A stretch of DNA of 64,000 bases. Origin: Gehongia tenuis. GTDB taxonomy: Bacteria > Bacillota > Clostridia > Christensenellales > NSJ-53. The stretch covers positions 806,001 through 870,000 of the forward strand of contig NZ_JACRSR010000001.1 of NCBI RefSeq assembly GCF_014384795.1, read 5' to 3'. Positions 62,101 to 64,000 of the stretch are shown here, piece after piece. Each line of letters opens with the position of its first letter. The stretch's first letter is position 1. Made by a program: the position numbers and the translations under genes. Under the pieces are notes generated by a model. It ran no database searches. It was given only the letters and a program-made list of their open reading frames with translations, and was not told the origin of the DNA.

Positions 62101-62772
62101 GTACAGTTGTCCCCACGAGAGACTGACTACCTGGAGGGTTACCGCTACGAGCATGTGCTTTTGATTCGATGGCCCAAGACCGTTCAGCCGGGGGATGAAG
62201 ACCTTCTGCCCGAAGGGGCAGCAAGCTGTCAGGCGTTCGTTTACGGCTACGGCGAGAGTTCGGCAAGCGGCAAGCTGCCCTTGGCCAAAAGCAATGTGGT
62301 GAAGACCGAATACACGCCGGGGCCGGTTCAGCCGGAGGACATGGTACTCGTGGAGCAAAGCGGTGAAAAAACCGCCGCGGTACACTTTTGGGTTCCCCAA
62401 GGCAAAGAACTGACGGATATGAAGTTTGTGATCGAATATGCGAAGGGTAAGCCGGAAACCCTGCCGCTTAGCCCGAAGAATCTTCAAAACGCCTATGTGA
62501 CCGATGATCTGAACGAGGCCGTGCAGCCCGGGAACGCCGAAACCATCAATCCCGAGCACGGTCAGGCCGCCCGCTATCCCTTCTATCAGAAGGCAAACTC
62601 CGCCTATGAAGGCTACGACGAGTTTGTGCTGGTCCTTTTGTGGGACGACATAGGCAACGAGGGCTACAATGGACTCGGGAAAGGTGAATTCAGGGTTATT
62701 GTGGAGTACACATTTACGGGAGGCGAGCGGGCCAAATATGCGTCTCCATGGTTTGAAGGGGTGCAGAAGTGA
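59143..62772 (+). CDS. Giant pseudopilin with GLUG-like repeats (1209 residues)
   Basis: A prepilin leader of 11 residues ends in NRG, followed by FTLVEAITVLVIIAIMAAVA with Glu at +5. About residues 40-480 are a mixed region; about 485-820 contain roughly eight short glycine-rich repeats of GLUG type (GLSGGIVGQNEKGTVEMC, GGLAGGITGENTENGRV, GLAGGIAGEMNKGSMYYC, TAGGIAAVNDGKIDGNY, LSGGIVGRNNNYLAHSY). The last 390 residues look beta-rich. Pilins are usually 120-250 residues; this looks like a pilus-tip adhesin, an inference. It sits between pilT and the minor pilins. Confidence 0.85.
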   Translation: MNVRRRQWNRGFTLVEAITVLVIIAIMAAVAIPVAANFIERSEQNARNETARSIFMASQSALTVLYGNGHTLTPDGTVDLAAVQPALAAEEVAQNNGNIGYLALRMDGSDRDFNALYRLIGPYIHDKIILNHAILIEYNTLNGNVLSAFYSDRTQSLGYGGADYNVLERTVDRLRSHRTGYYGVEGTGKAEPVREMGDVEVRLADYMGEEAGYNINGGSNYGLLTVECMLPESREDDYFYDITLKPQRGMEETLRVYEKKTEGALSVEEAGKNLNLDTALQMPFEQALPDGSSRRLAMYLETRGTREVLVLVLDGVYPGMSIRDNFPSIQPGSLVASFTASDGTHSKTASSQSCHAYFAGESETAEGTVYSVASVRHLNNIRYRAGAAFMQIQDIKVEDYAEKPILWEPIEDAASTVDSGFKGTYAGGDEAGKYAIYDLSVSGERAGLFLEISEGARVEWVKLNYTDGYKSAYAAADEALQNRYYIHGQSAAGAIAAVNRGEVVRCSVMEGRVAAGSEGLSGGIVGQNEKGTVEMCTAEKTAVEGQKAGGMAAENSGDILKCTVKGTVTAAEKGGLAGGITGENTENGRVKGSFVAADVTAEKAAGGVAGLSRGTLEYCEVGTASAEVDGEGRVIGVPYFGANEDQSGYNYKPDGGSLDNNIFAVRVTGSEGLAGGIAGEMNKGSMYYCVNAAAVTAGKGEAGGLAGKVGNGGTGIQLCYNAGDVLGAKTAGGIAAVNDGKIDGNYNTGLVNAKAVFNTDYGYGTYIFEQDPYPDALSGGIVGRNNNYLAHSYNAQYVGNIYGGAIGINEGVVEDCAFLNNMRNLTDLCLLDDGGTTGRVEGVTMMDSKTLRTHDFGGAMWKNEREGGVGPHEYIYPYFSPNSSECALSRDFHRTPYQPLLQDLAKVWIEEKEGDLLEVHFMTRVRSFELLLETDQGGILFPVDAPSLEKCERFAFTPGETVSPTKAWVGLDMADSEYTAICPGYSVQLSPRETDYLEGYRYEHVLLIRWPKTVQPGDEDLLPEGAASCQAFVYGYGESSASGKLPLAKSNVVKTEYTPGPVQPEDMVLVEQSGEKTAAVHFWVPQGKELTDMKFVIEYAKGKPETLPLSPKNLQNAYVTDDLNEAVQPGNAETINPEHGQAARYPFYQKANSAYEGYDEFVLVLLWDDIGNEGYNGLGKGEFRVIVEYTFTGGERAKYASPWFEGVQK

Positions 62773-63326
62773 TGGGGGAGCGGAGAAAAGACCGCCGTGG
62801 CGAGTCGATGATTATTGCCCTCATTATCATGTTCATCCTTCTGCTGATGGGGGTGACGGTGCTTACGGCGGCTTCGGCTACCATGGGCACCGCAGCAAAG
62901 CGGACGGAGGACCGGCAGCTTTACTATTACGCCCGTTCGGTGCTGGACACGCTGGATGAGACGCTTCAGCACGGGGAGCTTGGCCGGGCTCTGCGGAACA
63001 GCGTGGTGCGAGAGCTTCTCGCTTCAGGCGGAGAAGAGATCACCTTCAGCCATGAGACGGCGCCTGCCGTTGCAGCGGAGAGATGCTCGGTGGAGGACGT
63101 AGTGCTGCGCTACCAGGGTACGGCTTCGGTGATGGAACGGGATGAAAGCGGAGCGCCGACTCAGTATTTCATTGGTATGGACAGTGTAAAGCTGTCCTTC
63201 ACCGTGGCGTATCGGGATCAGCGCTACAGCATGAACGTTTCCTATCATCTGAGAAGCGCGGCCTTCCTCGAGGACGGCGAATGGAGGTGGGATGACCTAT
63301 GGACCGTGGAAAGCTTGGGACAGTGA
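62772..63326 (+). CDS. PilX-like minor pilin / pilus assembly protein
   Basis: A 184-residue protein with a short basic start (MGERRKDRRG) and one hydrophobic helix (MIIALIIMFILLLMGVTVLTAA), then a soluble domain. It lacks the FTLVE sequence, with Glu at +1 after the glycine, as in PilX-type proteins. ATG 62772 overlaps the stop of the giant pseudopilin; its end overlaps the next gene by 28 bases. Confidence 0.72.
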   Translation: MGERRKDRRGESMIIALIIMFILLLMGVTVLTAASATMGTAAKRTEDRQLYYYARSVLDTLDETLQHGELGRALRNSVVRELLASGGEEITFSHETAPAVAAERCSVEDVVLRYQGTASVMERDESGAPTQYFIGMDSVKLSFTVAYRDQRYSMNVSYHLRSAAFLEDGEWRWDDLWTVESLGQ

Positions 63327-63637
63327 AGAAAAAGAATGGGGGAGAGACGCTGGTGGAAGCCATCATCAGTTTTGCGCTGGTACTGATCGTCCTGCTCAGC
63401 GTGACCACCATGGTGCGGGCGTCCATCTCCATCAACCGCACGGCAGGGGAAAGAATGGCCGGCCTTGAAACGGAGATGAGCGCCATCGAAGAGGATGGCG
63501 GCCCTGCCGCTTCGGACACGGCCAACGGATCGGTGGCGGTGGAGTTTTTAGGGGAGCGCATCGAGGTTCCGGTGGTCATCAAAACCGAAGGTGACCTCAC
63601 CTATTTTGCGCCCATTCCCGGAGGGCTGACGCCATGA
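63299..63637 (+). CDS. Minor prepilin (PilV/PilI-like)
   Basis: A 112-residue prepilin. Leader ends in NGG, then ETLVEAIISFALVLIVLLSV: Glu at +5 is present but the first mature residue is Glu rather than Phe. Short C-terminal domain (SVAVEFLGERIEVPVVI). Starts inside the previous gene and overlaps the next ATG, so the minor pilins are tightly coupled. Confidence 0.8.
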   Translation: MDRGKLGTVKKKNGGETLVEAIISFALVLIVLLSVTTMVRASISINRTAGERMAGLETEMSAIEEDGGPAASDTANGSVAVEFLGERIEVPVVIKTEGDLTYFAPIPGGLTP

Positions 63638-64000
63638 ACAAAAAGGGATACACGCTGGTGGAGGCCATCGTGGCCATTGCGGTGGCGGGCATTTTCTGCC
63701 TCTGCGCGGCCATGGTGATCACCCCCATTCTGAACAGTTACCGGCGGATTGCGGCCACGTCCGACGGACAGCTCATTGCGGGCAATGTGCTGGACGCCAT
63801 CCGGAACAAGGCCGCCTACGCCACGGCCCTCAACGCCTCTAGTTCCGGGGAGGCCATCGATCTTGGAAACGGCATCATCGCTGTGTCGGAGGAGGGCTAT
63901 CTTGTCGTCAACGATGAACTCCAGTTTGCCCGTTCTTATTACAACGGCAAAACCCTTGGCATGACCGTGGAACAGGCGGGGCAGGACCGCGTGGATGTGA
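63634..64000 (+). CDS. Minor prepilin (PilW/PilJ-like), cut by the right window edge
   Basis: ATG 63634 overlaps the previous stop (ATGA). Leader MNKKG, then YTLVEAIVAIAVAGIFCLC with Glu at +5. About 122 residues are visible (to GQDRVDV) with no stop, so the gene continues beyond the window. It is the fifth prepilin-like gene in this operon. Confidence 0.85.
   Translation, partial: MNKKGYTLVEAIVAIAVAGIFCLCAAMVITPILNSYRRIAATSDGQLIAGNVLDAIRNKAAYATALNASSSGEAIDLGNGIIAVSEEGYLVVNDELQFARSYYNGKTLGMTVEQAGQDRVDV

Overview
The window looks like a chromosomal segment of an anaerobic, spore-forming (or recently spore-forming) member of the Clostridia (Bacillota). Evidence: the Bacillota gene order comEC - holA - rpsT - gpr - spoIIP at the left; other sporulation families (GerMN-domain protein, YtxC-like protein); an oxygen-indifferent B12-dependent ribonucleotide reductase as the only RNR seen; ferredoxin- and flavodoxin-type proteins; Gram-positive style SOS, ARG and NrdR sites. 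The DNA is fairly GC-rich by eye, yet most promoters read as near-consensus sigma-A boxes. I see no rRNA, tRNA, CRISPR array, insertion sequence or prophage.

Layout. 1-9619: 5'-cut GerMN protein, MBL hydrolase, comEC, holA, rpsT (opposite strand), gpr, spoIIP, murI, an EamA transporter. 9620-19458: nrdJ behind an NrdR-type promoter, a GNAT acetyltransferase, an EF-G-like GTPase, then a probable operon of PfkB sugar kinase, homoserine dehydrogenase, homoserine kinase, YjbQ and an MBL hydrolase. 19459-30240: dinB under two SOS boxes, galE, comEA, a four-gene operon (aldo/keto-reductase-like ferredoxin protein, response regulator, histidine kinase, membrane-anchored protein), a divergent alanine-racemase-like gene, ytxC, a TSCPD protein and a beta-propeller. 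30241-36600: an XRE regulator, a small unknown gene, a DtxR-type iron regulator with DUF3793 and flavodoxin genes, a decayed HMA-domain remnant, argG-argH under ARG boxes, and a MarR-flavodoxin pair with a perfect palindromic operator. 36601-39851: ruvC, ruvA, ruvB, queA.

39852-51647 is the metabolic highlight: a compact ureide (allantoin) catabolic cluster with PucG-type aminotransferase, PucR regulator, allantoate amidohydrolase, a single 1001-residue fusion of the FdrA (AllF) and DUF1116/YlbE (AllG) halves of oxamate carbamoyltransferase, DUF2877/AllH, carbamate kinase and two tandem allantoinases. Read together they predict allantoin -> allantoate -> ureidoglycine -> (transamination with glyoxylate) oxalurate -> oxamate + carbamoyl phosphate -> ATP, a fermentative route that needs neither ureidoglycine aminohydrolase nor ureidoglycolate dehydrogenase.

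51648-64000 is a type IV pilus operon: major pilin, prepilin peptidase, PilC, PilM, PilN, PilO, PilB, PilT, then minor pilins including a 1209-residue pseudopilin with GLUG-like repeats. The last prepilin runs off the right edge.

Start codons were chosen by ribosome-binding-site spacing and are noted where the choice matters. All functional assignments are from reading the sequence and family knowledge; no database search was run.
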